From: Nonomuraea harbinensis
GTDB taxonomy: Bacteria > Actinomycetota > Actinomycetes > Streptosporangiales > Streptosporangiaceae
NCBI RefSeq assembly: GCF_019396385.1
Contig: NZ_JAHKRN010000069.1
Location: forward strand, 1 to 34,678
Reading direction: 5' to 3'
Length of the DNA: 34,678 bases
Shown here: piece by piece, positions 15,910 through 23,576 of the stretch
Layout of the letters: every line of letters begins with the position of its first letter
How positions within the stretch are numbered: position 1 is the first letter of the stretch
The notes under the pieces: generated by a model
The model's input: only the letters and a program-made list of their open reading frames with translations
Told to the model about the DNA's origin: nothing
The model's database searches: none
Program-made: the position numbers and the translations under genes

Positions 15910-17504
15910 GCGATCCGGCCGCCGAGCATGGTCAGCCACGCGTCCACGCCGGACAGCTCGTCGGCCGGCAGCGACCGGACGTCCGCGTCGAGCACCACCA
16001 CGTCGGCCAGCTTGCCGGGGGCGAGCGAGCCGATCACGTCCTCCATGCGCAGCGCGTACGCCGCGTCGACGGTGTGCGCCCGCAGCGCCTCCTCCAGCGT
16101 GACGGCCTGCTCGGCGCCGATCGGCCCGCCCTCGCGGGTCCGCCGCCGCACCGCGTTGGAGACCGTCTCCATGGGCCGCAGCGAGGAGACGAACGAGTCG
16201 CTCGACAGCACCGGGCGCAGCCCCGAGTCCAGCTCCTCGCGCATCGGCTGCAGCCGGTGGGCCCTCCTGTCGCCGAGCCGGCGCACGAAGTCGGTGCCGC
16301 TGTCGTACAGGAAGTTCGGCTGGTTGACCGGGATGACGCCGAGTGAGGCGAACTCGCGCACCTGCGCCGGCGTGGGGTGGCCGCAGTGCTCGATCCGCGG
16401 CCTGGCGTCGTCGCCGGACACCGCGACCGCGGCCTTGAGCGCGTCGAGCGTGTAGCCCATCGCCCGGTCGCCCTGGGTGTGCACGCCGACCTGCCAGCCC
16501 GCCGACGCGGCCCGTCGCACCAGGTCGACGAGCTCCTCCGGCCGGTGGTAGAGCGTGCCGGTGAAACCGTCCCCGTACGGCTCGTCGAACATCGCGGTGC
16601 CGCCCAGGAGCGTGCCGTCGCAGTAGAACTTCATCGCGCCGAACCGCAGCCGGTCGTCGCCGAACGGGCCCGCCAGGCCGATCGAGGTCAGCTCGTCGAG
16701 CATGTGCGACAGCGGCATGACCACCGTGCGCACAGGCAGGGTGCCCGCGTCCCAGGCGGACCGGTAGATCTCCAGCTCGCGGCGCGACACCTGCGGGTCG
16801 CACACGGTGGTGACGCCGGCCTTCAGGTACGGTTCGGCGGACATCTCCAGCCAGGAGCGCAGCTGCTCGCGCGGCAGGTCGACGTGGAAGTTCGGGCCGT
16901 GGCAGCCGATGTCGACGGCCACGGGCAGCAGCAGCTCCATGGCGGAGTCCAGCACCATCCCGGTCAGCCGGCCGCTCTCGTCCCTGACGAACGCGCCGCC
17001 CGCCGGGTCGGCCACGTCCTCGCCGATGCCGCGCCAGGCCAGCGCCGCGGAGTTCACCACGGCCTGGTGCCCGGAGACGTGGTAGACGATCACCGGGTGG
17101 TCGGTGGTGGCCTCGTCGAGCTGCCGCCGGGTGGGCCGGCCGCCGGGGAACTTCGCGTCGTCCATGCCGTACGCGCGGATCCACTGGCCGGCCGGGGTCC
17201 TGGCCGCCTCGGCGGCGATCCTGGCCACCAGGTCCCGCGCGCTGCCCACCCCCGGATAGCGGGCGTCCACCGCCACCAACGACTCCGCCGTGGACAGCAG
17301 GTGGTTGTGCGGGTCGATGAACCCGGGCAGCACGCTGCGCCCGCCCGCGAGCACGACCTCCGCGCCCGGCCCGGCCGCGGCCAGCACCTCGGGCTCCCGC
17401 CCGACGGCCAGCACGCGGCCGTCACGCACGGCCACAGCATCCGCGGCGGGGTTCGCCGGGTCCATGGTGATGACCTTGCCGCCGGTGATGACGATGGTGG
17501 ACAC
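15876..17504 (-). CDS. Amidohydrolase, YtcJ-like
   Basis: A metal-dependent hydrolase of 542 residues of the amidohydrolase superfamily. Visible features are the N-terminal beta-sandwich (IVITGGKVITMDP), metal ligands H66 and H68 in GFIDPHNH, later ligand regions HTQGDRAM and RIEHCGHP, the SSDSF aspartate, and the closing LAPGKLADVVVLD sandwich strand. YtcJ relatives include N-substituted formamide deformylase; the actual substrate is unknown. The GTG start is preceded by AAGGAG. It lies 18 bases behind the transporter gene in one operon, so the transported compound is plausibly its substrate. Its end overlaps the convergent response-regulator gene by 34 bases. Confidence 0.9.
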   Translation of the reverse strand: MSTIVITGGKVITMDPANPAADAVAVRDGRVLAVGREPEVLAAAGPGAEVVLAGGRSVLPGFIDPHNHLLSTAESLVAVDARYPGVGSARDLVARIAAEAARTPAGQWIRAYGMDDAKFPGGRPTRRQLDEATTDHPVIVYHVSGHQAVVNSAALAWRGIGEDVADPAGGAFVRDESGRLTGMVLDSAMELLLPVAVDIGCHGPNFHVDLPREQLRSWLEMSAEPYLKAGVTTVCDPQVSRRELEIYRSAWDAGTLPVRTVVMPLSHMLDELTSIGLAGPFGDDRLRFGAMKFYCDGTLLGGTAMFDEPYGDGFTGTLYHRPEELVDLVRRAASAGWQVGVHTQGDRAMGYTLDALKAAVAVSGDDARPRIEHCGHPTPAQVREFASLGVIPVNQPNFLYDSGTDFVRRLGDRRAHRLQPMREELDSGLRPVLSSDSFVSSLRPMETVSNAVRRRTREGGPIGAEQAVTLEEALRAHTVDAAYALRMEDVIGSLAPGKLADVVVLDADVRSLPADELSGVDAWLTMLGGRIAYRSGRAASEV

Positions 17505-17522
17505 GCGAGTCTCCTTACGGGA

Positions 17523-18797
17523 TCAGTGGGTGGCCGGGGCGGCCGGGGCGGGGTCGCGGTAGCGGGGCGCCACGGCCAGGCAGATCGCGCTCAGCGCGCA
17601 CATGCCGACCAGCATCGCCACGGCCGGCCAGGCCGCGCCGCCGGCCGCGCCCACGAAGGCGGTCGCGACGATCGGGGACAGGCCGCCGAAGATCGCGCCC
17701 GCGCCCTGGTAGGCCAGCGAGATGCCGGTGTAGCGCACCTGCGGCGGGAACATCTCGGACAGGATGGCCGCCATCGGCCCGTACGTCCCCGAGGTGGCCA
17801 GCCTCATCAGGCCCAGCATCGCGAAGATCAGGAACGCGTTCTGCGAGCCGAGCACCGCGAACTGCGGCACGGCCAGCGCGGCGGTGATCACCAGGAAGAA
17901 GACCACGACCTTGCGGCTGCCCAGCCGGTCGCCCACCCAGGCGATGGCCAGCGTGGCCACCAGCTCGACGAACGCGGCGAAGCTCAGACCGCTGAGGATG
18001 AGCTGCTCGGACGCGCCGACCGACTCGCCTGTCGCGTACGCCAGCAGGAAGGTGGTGAGGATGTAGTAGCCGCCGATGGCGACCGGCAGCGTGCCGATGC
18101 CGAGCAGGACCGACCGCCACGAGAGGCGGAACACCTCCTTGATCGGCGTCGCGGCCTTCTCCACCTTCTGGAAGACGGGCGACTCCTCGACGCGGAGCCG
18201 GATGAACAGGCCCACGAACACCAGCACGGCCGAGACGATGAACGGCACCCGCCAGCCCCACGTGTGCAGCACGTCGTCGCCGAGCAGCGTGATGAGGCTG
18301 AACGCGCCGGTCGCGAGCAGCGCCCCGGCCGGGTTGCCGAGCTGGGCGAACCCGCCGAAGAACGTCTTGCGGCCCTCCGGCGCGTGCTCGACCGCCATCA
18401 GCACGGCCCCGCCCCACTCGCCGCCGACGGCCAGCCCCTGCACGAAGCGGAGCACCACCAGCAGCAGCGGCGCGAGCGCGCCGATGCTCTCGTACGTGGG
18501 CAGCACGCCGACCGCGAAGGTGGCGACGCCCATCATGACCAGCGTCACCACCAGCGCCGACTTGCGGCCCACGCGGTCGCCGAAGTGTCCGAACACGATG
18601 CCGCCGAGCGGCCGGGCGAAGAACCCGACGGCGTAGGTGGCGAACGACGCCATCAGGGCGACCGTGGGGCTCGACGCGTTCGGGAAGAAGAGATCCCCGA
18701 AGACCAGCGCGGCCGCTGTGGCATAGATGTAGAAGTCGTACCACTCGATCGTGGTCCCGACGAAGGCGGCGCCGGCCGCTCTGTTGGCGCGTTTCAT
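17523..18797 (-). CDS. MFS transporter, metabolite:H+ symporter (MHS) type
   Basis: A protein of 424 residues with about 12 hydrophobic segments. The start (GTTIEWYDFYIY) and the loop 2-3 motif GHFGDRVGRK are hallmarks of MHS-family importers such as KgtP, ProP and ShiA, which bring in organic acids or zwitterions with protons. RFVQGLAVGGEWGGA in the fourth to fifth segments is also typical. The ATG at 18797 has GGAGG at the right spacing; an in-frame ATG at 18815 lacks one. It is the first gene of an operon with the amidohydrolase and is divergent from a PucR-type regulator, so uptake plus hydrolysis of a nitrogen-containing nutrient is a reasonable inference. Confidence 0.9.
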   Translation of the reverse strand: MKRANRAAGAAFVGTTIEWYDFYIYATAAALVFGDLFFPNASSPTVALMASFATYAVGFFARPLGGIVFGHFGDRVGRKSALVVTLVMMGVATFAVGVLPTYESIGALAPLLLVVLRFVQGLAVGGEWGGAVLMAVEHAPEGRKTFFGGFAQLGNPAGALLATGAFSLITLLGDDVLHTWGWRVPFIVSAVLVFVGLFIRLRVEESPVFQKVEKAATPIKEVFRLSWRSVLLGIGTLPVAIGGYYILTTFLLAYATGESVGASEQLILSGLSFAAFVELVATLAIAWVGDRLGSRKVVVFFLVITAALAVPQFAVLGSQNAFLIFAMLGLMRLATSGTYGPMAAILSEMFPPQVRYTGISLAYQGAGAIFGGLSPIVATAFVGAAGGAAWPAVAMLVGMCALSAICLAVAPRYRDPAPAAPATH

Positions 18798-18820
18798 GGG
18801 GTCCTCCGGGGTCATCAGGG

Positions 18821-18904
18821 GGTGCGATGACGATATGCGCAGGTCACAGCACCGGCCCCCGGGGCAAATCGCACCGTTGGCGATGAATTAGAGTGCGGTA
18901 TGCA
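18821..18904. promoter_or_regulatory. Divergent control region of the PucR regulator and the transporter operon
   Basis: GGTGCGAT (18821-18828) and ATCGCACC (18868-18875) are exact 8-base inverted copies 39 bases apart. The second abuts a candidate promoter for the pucR-like gene, TTGGCG (18877-18882), 16 bases, TATGCA (18899-18904). The spacing would suit a regulator contacting two distant half-sites. Binding by the adjacent PucR protein is inferred. Confidence 0.4.
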
Positions 18905-18922
18905 CCTTGCAGAGGATGCGTC

Positions 18923-20398
18923 ATGGCCCTGACCGTCGCCCAGGCGATGACGCTGCCCGGGATGAGCATGCGCCTGCTCGCCGGACGGGCGGGGCTGGGC
19001 CGGGAGGTCCGCTGGGCGCACGTGTCGGAGCTGGCCGACCCGGTGCCGTGGCTGCGCGGCGGCGAGCTGGTCCTGACCATCGGGCTCGGCCTGCCCGGCG
19101 ACGCGGAAGGGCGGCGCGCGTACGTCGAACGGCTGTCCGTCGCGGGCTGCGCGGCGCTCGCGTTCGCGCTGGACGAGGCGATGGCGGAGGTGCCGCGCGA
19201 CGTCCGGGACGCGGCCGACGTGTGCGGGCTGCCGGTCCTGGAGATCCTCACCCCGTTCGTCGCCGTGACCGAGGCGGTCGCCCGCTGGCACGCCGACGAG
19301 CGGGTGCGCGGCGAGCGCAAGGTCGTCGCCGCCCAGGAGGCGACGGCCAGGGCCGCGCTGACCTCGGGCACGACGGGCATCCTGCGCGCGCTGGCCGAGC
19401 ACGCCGGCGGCGAGGCGCTGCTGCTCGGCCCGCACGCCGAGCCCGCCGCCGCCAGCCCGGAGGGGGAGCGGCCGTGGCACGCCCGCGCCGTGGAGGCGGC
19501 CGGCCGCGCGGCCCCGCGCAGCGCCGGCGTGCTCGACGACGGCATCCAGGCCGTCCAGGTGCAGAGCCTCGGCTTCGCCGGGCCGCCGATCGGCTGGCTG
19601 GCGGTGTGCACCGCCTCGCCGCTGGACTGGCACGTGCGGATGCTGGCCAACCAGGCCGCCTGCCTGCTCGCCCTGGAACTCCTCGGCGTGCGGGCGGGCC
19701 GGGTCAGGGAGCACGTCCAGCGCGGCCGGCTGCTGTCGGCCGCGCTCGACGGGGTGCTGCCCGCACCCGCGCTCGGCGAGCTGTGCCAGGTCGCGCCGCC
19801 CCCGTACGAGGTCGTCCTGGTACGGGAGGAGATCGCCCTTGAGACGGCCGTCGAGGCGCTCGAAGAGGTGGCGGCCGGCCTCCATGCCTTCGTCTGCGCC
19901 CGGCCCGAGGGCACGCTGTTCGTGCTGCCCGAGGACGGGCGGCGGCGCGGCGGCGACCTGTGCGGCCTGCTCGGCGCCGCGGGCGGCGGCTGCCGGGCGC
20001 ACCGCCTGGACGAGCTGCCCGCCGCCGTCCGGCACGCGGCCGGGCTCGCCGCGCTCGGCGGCTACACGCACGTCGACGACCTGGAGCCGTGGGCGCTGCT
20101 GCGGGAGGCGATCGTGCCGGACGCCGCCGGCCGCTTCGCCGCCGCGGTGCTCCGCCCGCTGCGCGAGCACGAGGAGCGGCACGGCGGTGACCTGATCGCG
20201 TCCGTGCGCGCCTACCTGGAGTCGGAGGAGAACCTGGAGACCGCCGCCCGCCGCCTGGGCGTGCACCGCAACACGCTGCGCCGCCGGCTCGCCGCCGCCG
20301 AGCGCGTCTCCGGCCGCCCGCTGTCCGATCCGGACCACCGGCTGCAGATCTGGCTGGCGCTGTCGCTCGCCGACCTGGTCCCGCCGGGCCGGCCATGA
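18923..20398 (+). CDS. PucR-family transcriptional regulator
   Basis: A regulator of 491 residues. The N-terminal PucR domain is clear (TVAQAMTLPGMSMRLLAG, ELVLTIGLGLPG, about 1-125). The C terminus carries the CdaR/PucR-type helix-turn-helix (SVRAYLESEENLETAARRLGVHRNTLRRRL, about 438-470). The middle resembles the GGDEF-like CdaR region without any catalytic motif. Members activate or repress nitrogen, purine or amine catabolism genes in response to metabolites. The ATG at 18923 has AGAGGA upstream and was preferred to an in-frame start at 18893. It is divergent from the transporter/amidohydrolase operon, its probable target. Its stop codon overlaps the operator core at 20397. Confidence 0.9.
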   Translation: MALTVAQAMTLPGMSMRLLAGRAGLGREVRWAHVSELADPVPWLRGGELVLTIGLGLPGDAEGRRAYVERLSVAGCAALAFALDEAMAEVPRDVRDAADVCGLPVLEILTPFVAVTEAVARWHADERVRGERKVVAAQEATARAALTSGTTGILRALAEHAGGEALLLGPHAEPAAASPEGERPWHARAVEAAGRAAPRSAGVLDDGIQAVQVQSLGFAGPPIGWLAVCTASPLDWHVRMLANQAACLLALELLGVRAGRVREHVQRGRLLSAALDGVLPAPALGELCQVAPPPYEVVLVREEIALETAVEALEEVAAGLHAFVCARPEGTLFVLPEDGRRRGGDLCGLLGAAGGGCRAHRLDELPAAVRHAAGLAALGGYTHVDDLEPWALLREAIVPDAAGRFAAAVLRPLREHEERHGGDLIASVRAYLESEENLETAARRLGVHRNTLRRRLAAAERVSGRPLSDPDHRLQIWLALSLADLVPPGRP

Positions 20399-20405
20399 AA
20401 GTTTC
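20397..20405. promoter_or_regulatory. GAAAGTTTC operator core upstream of the esterase gene
   Basis: GAAAGTTTC is the reverse complement of the GAAACTTTC core before the alpha-galactosidase gene at 9019-9027. It overlaps the stop codon of the pucR-like gene and lies 130 bases before the esterase start. A shared repressor is inferred. Confidence 0.4.
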
Positions 20406-20484
20406 TTGCCGTTGCTAGATCGTCTGCGCATGTCAGAGGGCTGACCTGCTGAGGGCGGGCGCGCCACCGGTTGCTCGACAAAAA

Positions 20485-20512
20485 ATTTCGGCTCACCATC
20501 GAAATATTTCGA
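20485..20512. promoter_or_regulatory. A/T-rich operator-like repeats before the esterase gene
   Basis: TCGAAATATTTCGA (20499-20512) is a perfect 14-base palindrome. ATTTCG (20485-20490) adds a third half-site that pairs with CGAAAT (20500-20505). This A/T-rich block stands out sharply in a very GC-rich neighbourhood and ends 22 bases before the ATG, which suits a repressor site over the transcription or translation start. Confidence 0.5.
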
Positions 20513-20534
20513 CCCCCCGATGGGAGAGGCGCGG

Positions 20535-21818
20535 ATGAGAGCACGTCACCGTATAGCCGGAGCCGCGGTCGCCACCGCCCTCCTGGCCGTCCTCGGCCTG
20601 GTCCTCGCCGCCCCGGCCTCGTCGGCCCAACTGGTGGAGGTCACCGGATTCGGGACCAACCCCACCAACCTGCGGATGCACCTGTACGTGCCCGACGGCG
20701 TGGGGTCGCGGCCGCCGGTGCTGCTGGCCGTGCACTACTGCACCGGCTCGGGCCCCGCCCTGCACTCCGGCACCGAGTTCGCCTCGCTGGCCGACCGGCA
20801 CAAGTTCATCGTCGTCTACCCGTCGGCCACCAGGAGCGGGGCCTGCTTCGACGTCTCCTCGCCGCAGGCGCTGCGGCGCGACGGCGGCAGCGACCCCGTC
20901 GGCATCATGTCCATGGTCCGGTACGTCCACCAGCGCCACGGCGGCGACCCCGAGCGCACCTTCGTCACCGGCGTCTCCTCCGGCGCGATGATGACCAACG
21001 TGCTGCTCGGCGACTATCCCGACGTGTTCAAGGCCGGCGCCGCCTACATGGGCGTCCCGTTCGGCTGCTTCGCCACCACCGACGGGTCGAGCTGGAACAG
21101 CCAGTGCGCCAACGGGCAGATCGTCAGGACGCCGCAGCAGTGGGGCGACCTCGTCCGCGCCGCCTACCCCGGCTACGCGGGCCCCCGGCCGCGCATGCAG
21201 ATCTGGCACGGCACCGAGGACAGCACGCTGCGCTACCCCAACTTCCAGGAGCAGATCAAGCAGTGGACGAACGTCCACGGCCTGGGCCAGACGCCGTCCT
21301 CCACCGACACGCCGCAGGCGGGATACACCCGCACCCGCTACGGCGGCACGGGCGGCACGGCCCCCGTCGAGGCGATCAGCCTCCAGGGCGCCGGGCACGA
21401 CCTGCCCCGAGGCGGGATGGCCGCCGAGACCATCCGCTTCTTCGGCCTCGACTCCGGCGGCGGCCCCACCTCCACACCCACCATCACGCCCACCGTTTCG
21501 GGACCCTGCCAGGTCGGCTACACCATGAACGCCTGGAACACCGGCTTCACGACCGCCGTCTCCATCACCAACAGGGGCGCCTCGCCCGTCACCGCCTGGT
21601 CGCTGGCCTTCACCCTGCCCGCCGGCCAGACGATCACCGGCGCCTGGAACACCACGATCACACCGTCGAGCGGCCAGGTCACGGCCACCAACGCGCCCTA
21701 CAACGGCACCATCGCCCCCAACGCCACGGTCACCTTCGGCTTCCAGGCCACCCACACCGGCAACACCGCGAAACCCTCCGCCTTCACCCTGAACGGGGCC
21801 GCCTGCGCGGTCCAGTGA
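20535..21818 (+). CDS. Secreted CE1/PHB-depolymerase-type esterase with CBM2 domain
   Basis: A secreted esterase of 427 residues, most like actinomycete acetylxylan or feruloyl esterases. A signal peptide (1-31, ending PASSAQ) precedes an alpha/beta-hydrolase domain. The nucleophile is S148 in GVSSG, the acid is probably in HGTEDSTL, and the histidine is in QGAGHDLP. A Thr/Pro/Gly linker (about 311-323) leads to a family 2 cellulose/xylan-binding module whose end cysteines (about C324 and C425) bracket CQVGYTMNAWNTGFT and the NAPYNGTIAPN block. The ATG at 20535 was chosen because GGGAGAGG precedes it. It has its own operators and terminators, so it is a single-gene transcript, probably co-regulated with the alpha-galactosidase. 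Confidence 0.9.
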   Translation: MRARHRIAGAAVATALLAVLGLVLAAPASSAQLVEVTGFGTNPTNLRMHLYVPDGVGSRPPVLLAVHYCTGSGPALHSGTEFASLADRHKFIVVYPSATRSGACFDVSSPQALRRDGGSDPVGIMSMVRYVHQRHGGDPERTFVTGVSSGAMMTNVLLGDYPDVFKAGAAYMGVPFGCFATTDGSSWNSQCANGQIVRTPQQWGDLVRAAYPGYAGPRPRMQIWHGTEDSTLRYPNFQEQIKQWTNVHGLGQTPSSTDTPQAGYTRTRYGGTGGTAPVEAISLQGAGHDLPRGGMAAETIRFFGLDSGGGPTSTPTITPTVSGPCQVGYTMNAWNTGFTTAVSITNRGASPVTAWSLAFTLPAGQTITGAWNTTITPSSGQVTATNAPYNGTIAPNATVTFGFQATHTGNTAKPSAFTLNGAACAVQ

Positions 21819-21860
21819 GTCCCCGGGACGCCAGGAGGATGACCGCCCGGCGAGGCGGCG

Positions 21861-21888
21861 CGCGGGTCACCACCGGGGGTGACCCGCG
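21861..21888 (+). terminator. Hairpin terminator after the esterase gene
   Basis: CGCGGGTCACC (21861-21871) and GGTGACCCGCG (21878-21888) form an 11-bp perfect stem with a 6-base loop, 42 bases after the esterase stop. There is no U-tract, as is common in actinomycetes. Confidence 0.7.
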
Positions 21889-21927
21889 CCGGCCGGACAG
21901 GCGGCAGGCGCGATCTCCGGGAGCCGT

Positions 21928-21970
21928 CCGGGCCCTCGACCGCCGGTGCAGCGGGCGATCGAGGGCCCGG
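21928..21970. terminator. Bidirectional hairpin between convergent genes
   Basis: CCGGGCCCTCGA (21928-21939) and TCGAGGGCCCGG (21959-21970) form a 12-bp perfect stem with a 19-base loop. It lies 10 bases beyond the stop of the alpha/beta hydrolase gene and after the first esterase hairpin, so it probably terminates the minus-strand transcript. Confidence 0.7.
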
Positions 21971-21980
21971 CGGTGTGCCG

Positions 21981-22820
21981 CTACCCGGCTCCGAAGAACC
22001 GGGTGATCGCCTCGGCGAGCGCTTCTGGATGGGTCAGCGGGGCGGCGTGCCCGGCGCCGGGGATCTCGCGCATCCGGCCGTCGCGGACGTGACCGGCCAC
22101 ATGCCGCGCGCCCGCGCGGTAGAAGGCCATGGTGCCGGACCCGTACAGGACCAGCACGGGAGCGGAGACCGCGTCCAGCACGGCCGGGTCCTCGACGGTG
22201 GGACCTCCGGACGACTCCACCTGCCCGAGGAGGCTGAGCAGGTGCGGGACGTATCGGCCCGCGGCCGCGAAATAGCCGGCCTCCTCGGCGACGGCGAGCT
22301 CCTCGTCGCTGAAGGGCCCGCCGGCGAACGCCCGGATCGCGGCCGTAACGTCGCCCCCGGCGGCCAGCTCGCCCATGCGGGCGATGGCGCCGACGATGAC
22401 GGCTCGCTCCCGCCCGTCCATCATGCCCCGCATCGGAGGCTCCAGAAGGACCACCGCGTCCACCGTGCCGGATCGCGCCGCCGTGCCGGATCGCGCCGCC
22501 GTGCCGAGCGCCAGGTTGGCGCCGGCGGACCAGCCCACCAGCCCGGCCGGTTCGCCCAAGCTGTCGACGTAGGCGAGGACGTCGTCGACCTGCCTGCCCG
22601 GGCTGAGGTCGGGGTGGTCGCCGCTGAGGCCGCGGCCGCGCATGCTCGGCAGATGGCAGGTGAACCGGCCGGTGAGGTGTCCCACCAGCCGGCCCCAGTC
22701 GAGGTCGCCGTCGCCGATGGCTCCGTGCAGGAACACGAGCGGCCGCCCCCGGCCGTGCACGGTCCCGCCGATGGTGACGCCGTCGGTGGTGGTGACGTGG
22801 TGCGTGCGCTGTGTGCTCAT
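21981..22820 (-). CDS. Alpha/beta-fold hydrolase
   Basis: A cytoplasmic alpha/beta hydrolase of 279 residues. The oxyanion region is LVFLHGAIGDGD (about 28-39), the nucleophile S98 in VGWSAG, and the catalytic histidine in IPGAGHAAPLTHPE near the C terminus. A six-residue stretch, GTAARS, is duplicated in tandem (about 106-117) just after the nucleophile elbow. Substrate unknown; relatives include esterases, lactonases and haloperoxidase-like enzymes. It lies 71 bases downstream of a TetR gene on the same strand, and two identical palindromic operators occupy that gap, so repression by this TetR is strongly suggested. Confidence 0.87.
   Translation of the reverse strand: MSTQRTHHVTTTDGVTIGGTVHGRGRPLVFLHGAIGDGDLDWGRLVGHLTGRFTCHLPSMRGRGLSGDHPDLSPGRQVDDVLAYVDSLGEPAGLVGWSAGANLALGTAARSGTAARSGTVDAVVLLEPPMRGMMDGRERAVIVGAIARMGELAAGGDVTAAIRAFAGGPFSDEELAVAEEAGYFAAAGRYVPHLLSLLGQVESSGGPTVEDPAVLDAVSAPVLVLYGSGTMAFYRAGARHVAGHVRDGRMREIPGAGHAAPLTHPEALAEAITRFFGAG
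22465..22500 (-). repeat. In-frame 18-bp tandem duplication
   Basis: The unit GTGCCGGATCGCGCCGCC (plus-strand reading) occurs at 22465-22482 and again, identical, at 22483-22500, followed by the first six bases of a third copy. It adds six residues to the alpha/beta hydrolase without breaking the frame. Identity suggests a recent slippage event. Confidence 0.8.
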
Positions 22821-22842
22821 GGCAGGCTCCGGCGTTCGGGTG

Positions 22843-22897
22843 AAGTAAACACGTTTACTTTAGTCGGGGCTTCCTCGATAAGTAAACACGTTTACTT
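22843..22897 (-). promoter_or_regulatory. Two identical TetR-type operators
   Basis: AAGTAAACACGTTTACTT occurs at 22843-22860 and 22880-22897, with 8-base inverted arms and a 2-base centre. The copies start 37 bases apart. The first is 23 bases before the hydrolase ATG. The second overlaps the last codons and stop (TAA, 22894-22892) of the tetR-like gene. The A/T-rich identical pair in a GC-rich setting is strong evidence of a binding site. Confidence 0.8.
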
Positions 22898-23521
22898 GCT
22901 GGTGTCACCGTGCAGCAGCGCCCGCACTCCCTGGCGGACGTACTCGACCACCTGCTCGGGCGGCGCGGTGGCCAGCCGCCCCTCCGGGGACGCCCACCGC
23001 ATCACCCGGATCCCGGCGAGCAGCGCGGCGGCCAGCTCCGCCCGCAGCCGCGGGTCGTCACCCGCCGCGACCGTGGTGAACGGCCCGACGACGGTGGTCT
23101 CGGCGTAGTCCCGCACCTCCTCGGGCAGCTCCACCTGACCAGGGGTCTCCCCGAGGAGCCGCCAGACCGTGAGCAGATCGTCCAGGGCGAGCGGGCTCTC
23201 CGAGCCGGACCCGTACAGCTCGGCCATCCGGTCCGGCAGCTCCTCGGCCGGCACGTCCAGCTGCCCGAACATGGCCGAGTCCGCGGCCGCCATGGCGAAC
23301 AACCCCGCCTTGGACCCGAAGTAGCGGTACACCAGGGCGACGTTGACGCCGGCGTCCGCGGCGACGTCCCTGACGCTGACCGCCTCGTAGCGGTCACCGG
23401 CGAACCGCCGGCGGGCCGCCTCCAGCAGCGCCTGCCGCGTCGCGGCGGCATCGCGGCGTCGCCGCGGCGCCGCCGCGCCCTCGGGGGTCTTCTTCTCCGC
23501 CGCCATCACCGTCACCACCAT
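22892..23521 (-). CDS. TetR-family transcriptional regulator
   Basis: A repressor of 209 residues (204 if the ATG at 23506 is used). The N-terminal helix-turn-helix is typical: TRQALLEAARRRFAGDRYEAVSVRDVAADAGVNVALVYRYFGSKAGLF, about residues 27-75. The all-helical remainder binds an unknown ligand. Neither start has a clear ribosome site, so the first codon is uncertain. It lies upstream of the alpha/beta hydrolase in the same direction, and two copies of an 18-base palindrome lie between them. The second of these is made from its own 3' coding end. Confidence 0.9.
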   Translation of the reverse strand: MVVTVMAAEKKTPEGAAAPRRRRDAAATRQALLEAARRRFAGDRYEAVSVRDVAADAGVNVALVYRYFGSKAGLFAMAAADSAMFGQLDVPAEELPDRMAELYGSGSESPLALDDLLTVWRLLGETPGQVELPEEVRDYAETTVVGPFTTVAAGDDPRLRAELAAALLAGIRVMRWASPEGRLATAPPEQVVEYVRQGVRALLHGDTSK

Positions 23522-23576
23522 GACTCGACGTCAACGGCGGTAACGCTAGCGGACACCCGCCGGGCCAGGAGGGTCG

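Noticed and set aside
16377..18830. Plus-strand open frame of 817 codons opposite the amidohydrolase and transporter
   Set aside because: It spans two well-supported opposite-strand genes and the gap between them, with repetitive H/R/G-rich translation.
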